Shown here one piece after another: positions 1 through 5,798 of a DNA stretch of 29,474 nucleotides. The position numbers were made by a program, and so were the translations under genes. The notes under the pieces are model-generated. The model did not search any database. It was not told the origin of the DNA and saw nothing but the letters and a program-made list of their open reading frames with translations. Position 1 is the first letter of the stretch; each line of letters opens with the position of its first letter. The stretch lies in IMG/VR virus record IMGVR_UViG_3300030333_007612, positions 267-29,740 of that record. One strand, 5' to 3'. The DNA is from a virus.

Positions 1-298
1 TCAAAACATCCTTACCTTCACTTTTAGATTGAGCCACTAGTTCTTTGTAAGCTTTTGTTCTTTTATCCTTGTATTTGGATTGAACATAATCAACAACAAA
101 GCGGTCAGGCTCCAAAATGGCTGTATGGATTATTGTGCCTTGACGCATAGCGGGAGTTTCTTTGCGCTCCGGAGCTTGACCTGATTTGTATTGCCACCAA
201 TAATGGTGAGGGGACCTAGAGAAGACATCTAACATAGACTTTGATACACCCGGGGATGAGTGATAATCTTCATTAGAGAGGTCTTCTACAAGTGACAT
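1..298 (-). CDS. RecE-like / PD-(D/E)XK phage exonuclease, N-terminal part (cut by left edge)
   Basis: Translating leftwards from the ATG at 298 gives an open frame of 99 codons that runs off the window edge. It begins MSLVEDLSNEDYHSSPGVSK, then carries SMLDVFSRSPHHYWWQY and a GTIIHTAILEPDRF stretch. The pattern YH..pgvSkS.L....SP.HY, followed by G...H..iLEPdrF, is the N-terminal signature of the RecE/exodeoxyribonuclease VIII-like PD-(D/E)XK nucleases common in phages (PF12684-type). Such enzymes resect duplex DNA for annealing-type recombination. The catalytic core lies outside the window. The start has no Shine-Dalgarno; a TATAAT sits 7 nt upstream on the same strand, so the message may be leaderless. 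It is the last visible gene of the minus replication block. Family call fairly sure; exact activity inferred. Confidence 0.72.
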   Translation of the reverse strand, partial: MSLVEDLSNEDYHSSPGVSKSMLDVFSRSPHHYWWQYKSGQAPERKETPAMRQGTIIHTAILEPDRFVVDYVQSKYKDKRTKAYKELVAQSKSEGKDVL

Positions 299-304
299 AA
301 AATA

Positions 305-310
305 ATTATA
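305..310 (-). promoter_or_regulatory. Candidate -10 box for a leaderless exonuclease transcript
   Basis: TATAAT on the minus strand ends 6 nt before the ATG at 298, so a transcript starting at the usual distance would begin at or next to the A of the start codon. There is no Shine-Dalgarno in the very AT-rich 44-bp gap. No good -35 hexamer is visible, and TATAAT is easy to find by chance in such DNA. Confidence 0.3.
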
Positions 311-342
311 TATAAGCTATATTCTTATTTCTATACCATTAT

Positions 343-603
343 TTATTTTTTTTCTAACTCTTCTATTATTTCTATTAAAACTTTTACTTGTCTTTGAGCT
401 TTCTCTAAATGTTCTTCAAGAGTTCTAGTGTAAATGCCGTGTGCAAACAATTCTCTATCAACCTCTTCAAGCTCAGGATCGCCCCAAGATTTTAGCCTCC
501 TTAACCTATGCCTCATCTCATCTACATACCAAGGTTCAACTTCATTCATAAAAGATCTCTCCTCTCTATTTTTCATAAATTTAATTCTAGAAGGATTCTT
601 CAT
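343..603 (-). CDS. Small hypothetical protein with C-terminal coiled coil
   Basis: 86-residue protein of unknown function. The ATG at 603 (MKNPSRIKF) is preferred over an upstream alternative codon because GGAGGAG lies 8 nt before it and the frame starts one base after the helicase stop. The N-terminal half is basic; a central PWYVDEMRHRLRRLKSWGDPELEEV part looks folded; residues from about 58 to 86 are rich in Glu, Lys, Leu and Ile with heptad-like spacing, suggesting a short coiled coil. No catalytic motif, cysteine pair or membrane segment is seen. Its place between helicase and exonuclease suggests an accessory role in replication or recombination, which is only inference. Confidence 0.65.
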   Translation of the reverse strand: MKNPSRIKFMKNREERSFMNEVEPWYVDEMRHRLRRLKSWGDPELEEVDRELFAHGIYTRTLEEHLEKAQRQVKVLIEIIEELEKK

Positions 604-604
604 T

Positions 605-1870
605 TTAGACACTCCTCCAACAAACTTGATCAGCCACAAATTTTGCAGGTATAATTCCCGTCCTACCTTGACGAACCTTTAGGCATCGTATCTCATCAAC
701 AAAATGCTTCATAGCCTCATCATAATAAGACGGTCTATGCAATCCAAGTACGACATCGGCATCTTGTTCAATCGCACCCGAATCTCTTAGATCAGAAAGT
801 ACAGGACCTTTTTCGTTCCTAAACTCAACTCCACGGTTTAATTGAGATACTGCCACCACAGGGGCCTCCAAGTCCCCTGCAAGCATTTTTAAATTTCTTG
901 ATATATGAGCCACCTCTTGCTCTCGAGTTCTCTTATGTTGGCCCATAGACGGCGCTACAAGGCCAATGTGGTCCACGGCTATAAGCTTTAACTTTTTGCC
1001 TTCCTCTAATAATCGATCACGGGTAGCAATGGCATCATTTCGTATCTTCTCAATAGTCCACTGCCCTTTGGTCCGAAGGATCATACCGTTACCTCTAGCA
1101 TAGAAATCTAACTCATCCATATCTCTCTTAAACCTATGCGCCAATCTTTCACCAAAATCCTGCAAGCTCATTTCTAGTGAGTAATAAATACCCACACCAT
1201 CAAGGCCACAGCCATACTCGCATATCTCCATAGCAAAAGCACTCTTGCCCATGCCCGGCCTCCCACAACAAACAATTAATTGATTAGGCCTAAAACCACC
1301 ACCCAAGGCATCATTGAGATCCCATATATGAGTCTTCACCAAATTACTTTTGGATTCTTCAGACAAAGACTTTTTGTAATCCTCGACCGCATCAATTAAT
1401 CTAGAATCCTGATCAGAAATTCCTTCATTAGACTTTTTCCTAATGCTAGATATTAAAGACTCTATCTGATTCGGAAGATCTTCTACTGAATAGCCATTGC
1501 TTATATTCTTGTCCACAAATGACTGAAGCTCACTAGCTTGGGACCTGCAAATATAATTACGCCTCAAATTTTTAAAATGAACATCAATCCACGCCGCCGA
1601 TACCTCAGAAGATTTAGTGGCCATAAGTTCATCACCTGTCACATTTATATTCAGGTCTATTATTTTGCCTGCAACCCTATTAAGAGTATAGGATCCAATT
1701 TTTTCTTCCTCGCAAGATTTAATTGCCCTAAATATTTCTCTATTAATACGATCACCAAACCAATCTTCATTTAGACCGCAGCCCAAAAATGTGGAGAGTG
1801 TAGGCTTACCTGTTTCCGCAGAGATCATAATCCCCGCCAAAAATCCTTTTTCTGTGTTGTTGTTTTTCAT
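605..1870 (-). CDS. DnaB-type replicative helicase (SF4)
   Basis: 421-residue protein with the ordered motifs of the DnaB C-terminal RecA-like domain: Walker A GRPGMGKS at residues 203-210, Walker B ending IAVDHIG with the Asp at 300, then SQLNRGVE and the strongly DnaB-specific LSDLRDSGAIEQDADVV, and a final RQGRTG basic loop. The first 100 residues resemble a short DnaB N-terminal helical domain. It would unwind the fork as a hexamer, 5' to 3', in the host cytoplasm. I chose the ATG at 1870, four bases after the initiator stop; a longer reading starts with TTG at 1906 inside the upstream gene and is less likely. Ribosome-site evidence is weak, so translation is probably coupled. No primase domain is fused, so priming must come from the host or another phage gene. 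Confidence 0.93.
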   Translation of the reverse strand: MKNNNTEKGFLAGIMISAETGKPTLSTFLGCGLNEDWFGDRINREIFRAIKSCEEEKIGSYTLNRVAGKIIDLNINVTGDELMATKSSEVSAAWIDVHFKNLRRNYICRSQASELQSFVDKNISNGYSVEDLPNQIESLISSIRKKSNEGISDQDSRLIDAVEDYKKSLSEESKSNLVKTHIWDLNDALGGGFRPNQLIVCCGRPGMGKSAFAMEICEYGCGLDGVGIYYSLEMSLQDFGERLAHRFKRDMDELDFYARGNGMILRTKGQWTIEKIRNDAIATRDRLLEEGKKLKLIAVDHIGLVAPSMGQHKRTREQEVAHISRNLKMLAGDLEAPVVAVSQLNRGVEFRNEKGPVLSDLRDSGAIEQDADVVLGLHRPSYYDEAMKHFVDEIRCLKVRQGRTGIIPAKFVADQVCWRSV

Positions 1871-1874
1871 GTCT

Positions 1875-2603
1875 TTATTTATTAAAGCTCCCCTTGAGTT
1901 TTTCAAGATGCTCCTGAGCCTTGGCTTTGAGTTTATCTTCTCCTTGAACAGATTCCAACCTCTTTTTCAATTCAATTATTATTCTTTTGCCATAACCTGC
2001 TCTGCCAATTCCCTTAGGTGGCTTTGGCCAATTAGCAGCCCTAACAATCTCGTCCCAAAAAATCACATCCCTTATCTTCTTGCTCTTAGCCTCGTCCTGT
2101 AATTTCTCTATACTCCGAAGATGTTGCCAAACTTGCCTATCTTGAGATTGTGATCTCTCATCGCCTGTAATACTTGGGACCTTTTCTAGTGAAGACCAAA
2201 CTACATTTTTCAGATCTTCAGGACACCACTTTGGCGGATTCCACCTAATACTATTAATAGAGTTATTATCTATAGTAGGTGAAAAAACTGTACCTATTTC
2301 AACACCGCATTGGGTGTTAATCTGACACCCCCTATCACTAGAGGTGTTAATCTGACACCCCTCTTCAGTTTGTATAAGCCAAATTTTTGTACCCTTTTCA
2401 GATATACTTTTTATCAATCCTAGATCCTGAAGATTAGTCATTGCCTTAACCACACTGCTCTTACTTGAACCTATTGTCTCAGCTATCTCTCTGTAAGAAA
2501 GTCTGACCTGATCTCCCGGATTGCCTTTTAGCAAAATTGCACAATAAACCCTGAGTGATAGTCCCTGATTCTTAATTAATTGAAATGCCTTCTTTGATAC
2601 CAT
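1875..2603 (-). CDS. Replication initiator-like protein with N-terminal winged helix-turn-helix
   Basis: 242-residue protein. Residues about 10-75 form a winged helix: RVYCAILLKG, then LSYREIAETIGSSKSSVVKA as the turn and recognition helices, then DLGLIKSISEKGTKIWLI as the wing, like the N-terminal DNA-binding domain of lambda O-type and MarR-like replication proteins. A low-complexity linker (about 81-115) contains two GCQINT repeats encoded by identical DNA; a C-terminal part (about 120-242) is rich in charged helices. Adjacent DnaB-type helicase and the repeats inside the gene point to origin recognition and helicase recruitment. The ATG at 2603 is chosen over the GTG at 2618, because GAGGTG overlaps that GTG and could not serve it. 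Name by analogy; a transcriptional regulator is the alternative. Confidence 0.72.
   Translation of the reverse strand: MVSKKAFQLIKNQGLSLRVYCAILLKGNPGDQVRLSYREIAETIGSSKSSVVKAMTNLQDLGLIKSISEKGTKIWLIQTEEGCQINTSSDRGCQINTQCGVEIGTVFSPTIDNNSINSIRWNPPKWCPEDLKNVVWSSLEKVPSITGDERSQSQDRQVWQHLRSIEKLQDEAKSKKIRDVIFWDEIVRAANWPKPPKGIGRAGYGKRIIIELKKRLESVQGEDKLKAKAQEHLEKLKGSFNK
2249..2361. other. Candidate replication origin: two iterons plus AT-rich tract inside the initiator gene
   Basis: Two identical 19-bp copies of GGTGTTAATCTGACACCCC lie at 2313-2331 and 2343-2361, exactly 30 bp apart. Each holds an inverted repeat, GGTGT-7-ACACC. A further half-site AACACC at 2301-2306 faces the first copy. Immediately to the left, 2249-2290 is strikingly AT-rich and includes the perfect palindrome CTATTAATAG at 2251-2260, as expected for an unwinding element. 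The arrangement, iterons in the linker between DNA-binding and C-terminal regions of the initiator gene, is that of lambda ori in gene O. Function is inferred; autoregulatory operators are an alternative. Confidence 0.5.
2313..2361. repeat. Two exact 19-bp direct repeats, 30-bp period
   Basis: GGTGTTAATCTGACACCCC occurs at 2313-2331 and 2343-2361 with no mismatch and 11 bp between copies. A 30-bp period places both on nearly the same face of the helix. The repeats encode GCQINT twice in the minus-strand initiator, with identical synonymous positions. Confidence 0.9.
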
Positions 2604-2658
2604 TGCGTTGTTTGTCACCTCAAGAGAATAATAAAAGTACGATCATAATTGCAAGACT

Positions 2659-2664
2659 ATTATA
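2659..2664 (-). promoter_or_regulatory. Possible second promoter -10 for the initiator operon
   Basis: Minus-strand TATAAT lies just past the terminator T-tract, 55 bp before the initiator ATG. A weak TTTGGT sits 17 bp upstream, inside the terminator loop. If used, it would bypass the terminator. Weak evidence. Confidence 0.3.
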
Positions 2665-2705
2665 AAAAAAATCTAGCCCCGACCAAAGGAGCAGGCCGAG
2701 ACTAG
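2664..2705 (-). terminator. Intrinsic terminator / attenuator ahead of the initiator gene
   Basis: Read on the minus strand, CTAGTCTCGGCC (2705-2694) pairs fully with GGTCGGGGCTAG (2684-2673) as a 12-bp stem with three G-U wobbles and a 9-nt loop; one more U-A pair closes the base. One A and then eight Ts (2671-2664) follow. On the plus strand three of these pairs become mismatches and no T-run follows, so it is directional. It sits between the minus promoter near 2754 and the initiator gene. Confidence 0.8.
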
Positions 2706-2753
2706 AAAAAATAAAAACAAAACAACAGTATAATTAAATACTTTAGCTCGGGC

Positions 2754-2762
2754 ATTATACCA
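2754..2762 (-). promoter_or_regulatory. Minus-strand extended -10 promoter
   Basis: The minus strand reads TGGTATAAT, a consensus extended -10 element. No convincing -35 is present, which such promoters tolerate. The expected start is near 2747, giving an RNA of about 84 nt if transcription stops at the terminator ending at 2664, or an initiator-helicase-exonuclease mRNA if it reads through. Confidence 0.5.
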
Positions 2763-2769
2763 AATTGGT
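2759..2769. promoter_or_regulatory. Inverted repeat, possible operator
   Basis: ACCAA-A-TTGGT is a perfect 5-bp inverted repeat abutting the minus -10 box and only 2 bp from the possible plus -35 at 2772. A repressor here could control both directions. No repressor gene is visible in the window. Confidence 0.3.
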
Positions 2770-2771
2770 TT

Positions 2772-2800
2772 TTGAAGGTGTTGTACAAAGGGGGTAATAC
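2772..2800 (+). promoter_or_regulatory. Possible plus-strand promoter for the rightward operon
   Basis: TTGAAG at 2772-2777 and TAATAC at 2795-2800 are separated by 17 bp, a moderate match to a sigma-70 promoter (4/6 and 3/6). It faces away from the minus promoter. Initiation near 2807 would leave a structured leader of about 75 nt before the GTG at 2883. Confidence 0.3.
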
Positions 2801-2847
2801 GTAGTGCTAGCGCTCGAACTTCCCCCATAGGCCTTCAGCAGAGGGGG
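2790..2847 (+). other. Leader region with mutually exclusive G/C tract pairing
   Basis: GGGGG at 2790-2794, CCCCC at 2822-2826 and GGGGG at 2843-2847 allow two alternative hairpins using the same C-tract. A near-palindrome AGTGCTAGCGCT at 2803-2814 lies in the first loop. This could be a switching leader, but stems are short and no ligand-binding fold is recognised. Confidence 0.25.
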
Positions 2848-2882
2848 TCTCCTGAGAAAAAAGATCCGATGAGGAGGGTGGG

Positions 2883-2987
2883 GTGATCAATCCTAACACA
2901 TTTAAACCAAATGACTTGCGTTATTTTATGAGGTGGACGGACATACTTATATGTCTAGCCATATGGTGCATTATTACGCACGATTAA
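2883..2987 (+). CDS. 34-residue predicted single-span membrane protein
   Basis: GTG-initiated ORF preceded by a full AGGAGG (2872-2877) five bases before the start, the best ribosome site in the window. It encodes a polar N-terminus with NTFKPNDLRYFMRW followed by a hydrophobic stretch TDILICLAIWCIITHD that could just span or anchor in a membrane. No family is recognised. It is the first ORF of the rightward operon, 40 bp before the 16-codon ORF at 3028. Too short for coding statistics, so the ribosome site is the main support. A perfect inverted repeat GACATA-4-TATGTC (2940-2955) lies inside it. Confidence 0.5.
   Translation: MINPNTFKPNDLRYFMRWTDILICLAIWCIITHD
2940..2955. repeat. Short perfect inverted repeat
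   Basis: GACATA-CTTA-TATGTC forms a 6-bp stem with a 4-nt loop. It could be a small mRNA hairpin or a protein-binding site; it lies inside the 34-codon ORF, so coding constraint could also explain it. Confidence 0.35.
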
Positions 2988-3027
2988 GAGGATTGTAGGC
3001 ATTATATTTCATAAAAATAGGAGATTT

Positions 3028-3078
3028 ATGGACAGCTCGTCGCTTTATAATATAACCTACACACTACTAATAATATGA
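3028..3078 (+). CDS. 16-codon leader ORF overlapping the next gene by ATGA
   Basis: ATG at 3028 preceded by AGGAG (3019-3023), encoding MDSSSLYNITYTLLII. Its TGA (3076-3078) overlaps the ATG of the following gene (3075) as ATGA. The next gene has no ribosome site of its own, so this ORF most likely delivers ribosomes by translational coupling. The peptide has no recognisable function and may matter only through its translation. Confidence 0.5.
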   Translation: MDSSSLYNITYTLLII

Positions 3079-3380
3079 CAGACGAGACCTCAAGAATACA
3101 AGAAGGATACCAAGAGCTAGAGGCTCTGACGCTATCACTACTCTGCAAGATCCTGAGAGAAGCACTAGAGTCAGGAGAGACGGCAACGGCTTCACTACTA
3201 GGAACAGCAGTCTCCATGCTTAAAGCGGGGGGCATCCAACAGAACAGCACACAGTCATTGAGAGAGTCTCAGTCAACATCTGCTAGTTGGTTCAACGATC
3301 TGCCACAAGAGGCCAAGGACAAGCTAATGGAGGGGCCTGCGGGCGCTTACGTTGACAGGGTGTTGGACAATGAGGAGTAG
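3075..3380 (+). CDS. Candidate small terminase subunit (DNA maturase A-like)
   Basis: 101-residue acidic protein. Residues 14-55 show the pattern l..L.L..L...L.sGe.taa.LgtAvsmLKaGGIq, which resembles small terminase/maturase A proteins of T7-like phages, where a helical segment ends in a FLK.NGI-type motif. The C-terminus (SWFNDLPQEAKDKLMEGP, DRVLDNEE) is acidic and probably helical. Such subunits recognise phage DNA and regulate the large subunit. Translation appears coupled to the 16-codon ORF. Oddly, it lies on the opposite strand from, and 3.6 kb away from, the large terminase. The motif match is from memory and short, so the call is tentative. Confidence 0.45.
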   Translation: MTDETSRIQEGYQELEALTLSLLCKILREALESGETATASLLGTAVSMLKAGGIQQNSTQSLRESQSTSASWFNDLPQEAKDKLMEGPAGAYVDRVLDNEE

Positions 3381-3540
3381 CAAAGAGGATCAGGTTGAGG
3401 AGCTGTTAGACATGGAAGTATCCTGCTGCATATGCTCTAAACGATTAACTATTTGGGAGTTGTTTCAGACAATTAAGTGGCTGTTAAAGCACAGGGCTCA
3501 CGAGTGCGAATCATGCTATAAAGAACTAGAGGATGAATAA
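3370..3540 (+). CDS. Small zinc-ribbon-like protein
   Basis: 56 residues from the ATG at 3370, or 42 from the ATG at 3412. The second start has GAGGAG nine bases upstream and is the better ribosome site; the first overlaps the preceding gene and fills the gap between genes. Both forms contain CCIC...CESC, two CxxC pairs separated by a helix-like ELFQTIKWLLKH segment, which suggests a structural zinc site. Function unknown. The stop overlaps the next start (ATGAATAA at 3533-3540), so the pair are co-translated. Confidence 0.55.
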   Translation: MRSSKEDQVEELLDMEVSCCICSKRLTIWELFQTIKWLLKHRAHECESCYKELEDE

Positions 3541-4162
3541 GTTTTGTGATCACTGTGGTGTTAGAACTAACCGCAGGTTCTGTTCGCCATGCTCCACTAG
3601 AAGAATAATATATGGAGAAGCATCAGTTAACACTATCCAAAACCTGAGGGATTGCGGAACTTGGAGGAAGACTCTAACTAGGTGGAGAGCTAACGATCAC
3701 GAGTTCATGGATTACTATTGGAGAGCTGTGGCGATAGCTACCTGCAAGTGCGGTGAACTAGTAGTTGATGAGCTACAAAGAGCAGCACCAAGAAGAGGAA
3801 GTTTTAACCTGATCACTTCACTATCTAAGAGTGAGTCTCACCGAGGAATAGTTAGAAGATTGGCATTGGGAAGGGCGGCGCTGATCACCAACAACTACTG
3901 CCCAAAGAATATGTCCAAGGTGACTACTATGAGAACTTGGAGAGCCATGACAGCTCATTGGCTAAGGAGGCAGGGGGCAGGAAATAGGAGGCCAAGAAAG
4001 TGTCGGTCAACCATTCAATCACTAGTTCAGGTAGTTGTAAAAGTGGAGGAAGAGATCAAACCTTTCCTGAAAGTTGTGGAGAAAAAAGCAATAAAAAGAA
4101 AAAAAATATCAAAAAACAGGAAAAAAGACTTGCGGGCTGTCGATAACAATAATAAGATTTGA
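3533..4162 (+). CDS. Basic zinc-finger protein of unknown function
   Basis: 209 residues. The N-terminus CDHC-x8-CSPC (residues 5-20) forms a four-cysteine zinc ribbon; a further CKC lies near residue 71. The middle is rich in Arg and Trp (WRKTLTRWRAND, MRTWRAMTAHWLRR). The last 45 residues are a lysine-rich tail encoded by A-rich DNA. The overall charge is strongly positive, so nucleic-acid binding is plausible, but no family is recognised. Start is coupled to the stop of the previous gene. Base composition of the first 500 bp is less AT-rich than most of the window. Confidence 0.65.
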   Translation: MNKFCDHCGVRTNRRFCSPCSTRRIIYGEASVNTIQNLRDCGTWRKTLTRWRANDHEFMDYYWRAVAIATCKCGELVVDELQRAAPRRGSFNLITSLSKSESHRGIVRRLALGRAALITNNYCPKNMSKVTTMRTWRAMTAHWLRRQGAGNRRPRKCRSTIQSLVQVVVKVEEEIKPFLKVVEKKAIKRKKISKNRKKDLRAVDNNNKI

Positions 4163-4165
4163 GTA

Positions 4166-4215
4166 TGTCCAACCAAACGGGCATAACAAAACAAAATAAA
4201 ATAAAATAAAACAAC
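4166..4215 (+). other. A-rich untranslated spacer with AAAAT-type repeats
   Basis: The gap between two plus genes ends in a run of AAAATA-like units and contains no Shine-Dalgarno before the ATG at 4216. No hairpin or clear promoter is seen. An unstructured A-rich leader can help initiation, but this is inference. Confidence 0.4.
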
Positions 4216-4797
4216 ATGAAACAATCCTCAATTAAACAAAACAAATCAAATGAAATAGCTCGTCTACGTCTTTTATTTAAACAAGATGAAATCCGTGACA
4301 GGATCGAAGAACTAGAAAAAGTACTCTTTAGGGGTAATGACGTGGCTATAGAAAAATACTCTTCTGAGGAATACAAAACTCTACGAGAGTTAAGAAGAGA
4401 AAAAGATGCTATCTACAAAGAGTTAGATAAAAAACTAGCGGTAGTAGGAATGGGATGCAACAGAACTACCGGCTCAGATACTGATCCTTACGAGGTGGTA
4501 GAGGTTAAGAGCCCAACTACAATAGTTATTAGAGCTTGTAAAGCAGAGGGATTACACACCGCTGAAGATTTAGACTTTCAACCGGGCGGGTTCCTTGGCC
4601 ACTTTCAAAACTCAGCGCAACGTTGGGAAATTACTTCAGACCTAGAAGCTCCTCTGCTAACAGCTAGATATAGCAAGCATGGTTTTTGGAGAGTAAGTTA
4701 TTATTCTGTTGATGAGAATGGTAAGAAATATAGAAGGGGTTACTCAAAACACTACTTAAGTCCAAAGCCTTACAAGCGCTACGACTACAATTTTTAA
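4216..4797 (+). CDS. Phage protein with a conserved C-terminal domain of unknown function
   Basis: 193 residues in two parts. Residues 10-75 are highly charged and helical (IARLRLLFKQDEIRDRIEEL and on), probably coiled coil. Residues 78-193 look like a beta-rich domain seen in many marine phage proteins: GMGCNRTTGSDTDPYEVVEV, an IVIRACKAE strand, PGGFLGHFQN, then a RYSKHGFWR strand and a terminal tyrosine-rich YDYNF. No function is known to me for that domain. The ATG follows an A-rich spacer with no ribosome site. Domain resemblance is from memory of cyanophage and pelagiphage proteins ending in YYDP-F-like motifs. Confidence 0.7.
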   Translation: MKQSSIKQNKSNEIARLRLLFKQDEIRDRIEELEKVLFRGNDVAIEKYSSEEYKTLRELRREKDAIYKELDKKLAVVGMGCNRTTGSDTDPYEVVEVKSPTTIVIRACKAEGLHTAEDLDFQPGGFLGHFQNSAQRWEITSDLEAPLLTARYSKHGFWRVSYYSVDENGKKYRRGYSKHYLSPKPYKRYDYNF

Positions 4798-4808
4798 GGA
4801 GAAATAAT

Positions 4809-5021
4809 ATGAAACAAGAACAATGTTCATGGCATCGTTGCCAAAAGTTAGGAAACTATATCGCTGTATCAGATAGAAAGGAGGGTACTTACCATTTATG
4901 TGAAGAGCATTGGGTAAGAGTAGCCAACCGAGAAGGATCTGTTCAGGAACAACTAAGCCTATTGGCTAAACCATCATTACCAAAAGAGGAGGATACAAAT
5001 GGCATTGGCTACATATCTTAA
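4809..5021 (+). CDS. Small cysteine/histidine-rich protein
   Basis: 70 residues with CSWHRC near the N-terminus and HLCEEHW at about 29-35, a Cys/His pattern that could hold one zinc ion in a treble-clef-like knuckle. The C-terminal third is polar and probably disordered. AAGGAG lies eight bases before the ATG. The 3' end overlaps the integrase start by 23 bp, so the two are probably co-translated; an integrase-linked small DNA-binding protein could be an excisionase-like factor, but there is no sequence evidence for that. Confidence 0.6.
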   Translation: MKQEQCSWHRCQKLGNYIAVSDRKEGTYHLCEEHWVRVANREGSVQEQLSLLAKPSLPKEEDTNGIGYIS

Positions 5022-5796
5022 CCACTTAAAGGATCAAAATTGTTCGGATGCATACATCAGTAAGCAACAAAGAATTATTAGCAAGTTCTTTCCGACTTCC
5101 GCTCAAGATAAGTTAAACGAATTAGCCAACAGTTGTACTCAATCTACTATCAACGATTACTACAACAGGTTGAGGTGTTACGGCGCTTGGTTAAAAGAGA
5201 ATGGATACATAGATTGCTATGAGAACATTACTAGACCTAGCGCCAACACTATCAGTAAGAATAAGGCAGTCTTTACTAGAAAAGAAATTAAAAAGTTGAT
5301 CAACTCAGAAAACATTTCGGATCACAGTAAAGCTCTTTGGACCATACTTTCTCACACAGGATTAAGGCCTGTCGAGGCTAGTAGAGTCGAACCCAAACAT
5401 GTTGTCAAGCATGGCAAGAATTGGTTCTTAATGCTACCTGCATGTAAACAAAAATCTAAAAGACCTGATGCGATTGGTCTCACTGAAGAGGAGGCTAAAA
5501 TGATTAAAAAGTATTGTCCTTTGATCAAGGGAGATTACAAAAAACTTTATAGGTTGCTGCGATCTGATATGAAGAAGGCAGGAATACCTATTAATCAAAA
5601 TGGGGTGGCTAGAACTCCATACAATTTACGTTCTTTTTTTATAACAGAGTTGCTTAGAAATAAAGTTGACATAGAAACTGTCAGAGTTTTGGCTAGGCAT
5701 TCAGATATTAAAACAACACTCACTCATTATGCTCGGTTTAATCAAGAAGAAATTGCCGACACTAGAAAGAATCTTATTAACTTAAAGGAGATTTAA
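4999..5796 (+). CDS. int: Tyrosine recombinase / phage integrase
   Basis: 265 residues. Residues 1-85 resemble a SAM-like core-binding domain; 90-265 form the catalytic domain with Arg-I at 123 (HTGLRPVEASR), Arg-II at 211 (YNLRSFF), a histidine at 234 (LARHSDIKTT) and the nucleophilic Tyr at 244 (THYARF). The His of the usual HxxR motif is Tyr208 here. It should catalyse site-specific strand exchange between attP and a host attB, giving lysogeny. GAGGAGG is placed six bases before the ATG. There is no arm-binding N-terminal domain of lambda Int size, so it is a compact XerC-like form. No attP core or tRNA-like segment was recognised nearby. Confidence 0.9.
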   Translation: MALATYLNHLKDQNCSDAYISKQQRIISKFFPTSAQDKLNELANSCTQSTINDYYNRLRCYGAWLKENGYIDCYENITRPSANTISKNKAVFTRKEIKKLINSENISDHSKALWTILSHTGLRPVEASRVEPKHVVKHGKNWFLMLPACKQKSKRPDAIGLTEEEAKMIKKYCPLIKGDYKKLYRLLRSDMKKAGIPINQNGVARTPYNLRSFFITELLRNKVDIETVRVLARHSDIKTTLTHYARFNQEEIADTRKNLINLKEI

Positions 5797-5798
5797 AA

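Noticed and set aside
1871-1906. Upstream TTG start extending the helicase by 12 codons
   Set aside because: It would overlap the initiator gene, uses a rare start, and adds residues without family resemblance; the ATG at 1870 fits better.
2795-2801. TAATACG, the first seven bases of the T7 RNA polymerase promoter; also at 1744-1750
   Set aside because: The rest of the promoter (CACTATAGGG part) does not match at either site, and no phage RNA polymerase gene is in the window. Likely chance; the first copy is counted only as a weak -10 candidate.
2790-2880. G-quadruplex or riboswitch in the leader
   Set aside because: Too few closely spaced G-runs for a quadruplex and no known riboswitch core; kept only as a weak alternative-hairpin note.
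3026-3250. 74-codon minus-strand ORF opposite the candidate small terminase
   Set aside because: Composition (Ser, Val-rich) and position are those of a shadow frame; no ribosome site and it covers a convincing plus gene.
4027-4376. Hydrophobic minus-strand ORFs with many Phe and Leu codons
   Set aside because: They are the complement of A-rich lysine codons in the plus-strand basic tail and the A-rich spacer; not independent evidence of membrane proteins.
5384-5394. Minus-strand GGGTTCGACTC, like a tRNA T-loop, within the integrase gene (possible attP)
   Set aside because: The five bases on either side do not form a T-stem, and it lies in conserved coding sequence (the Arg-I region of the integrase).
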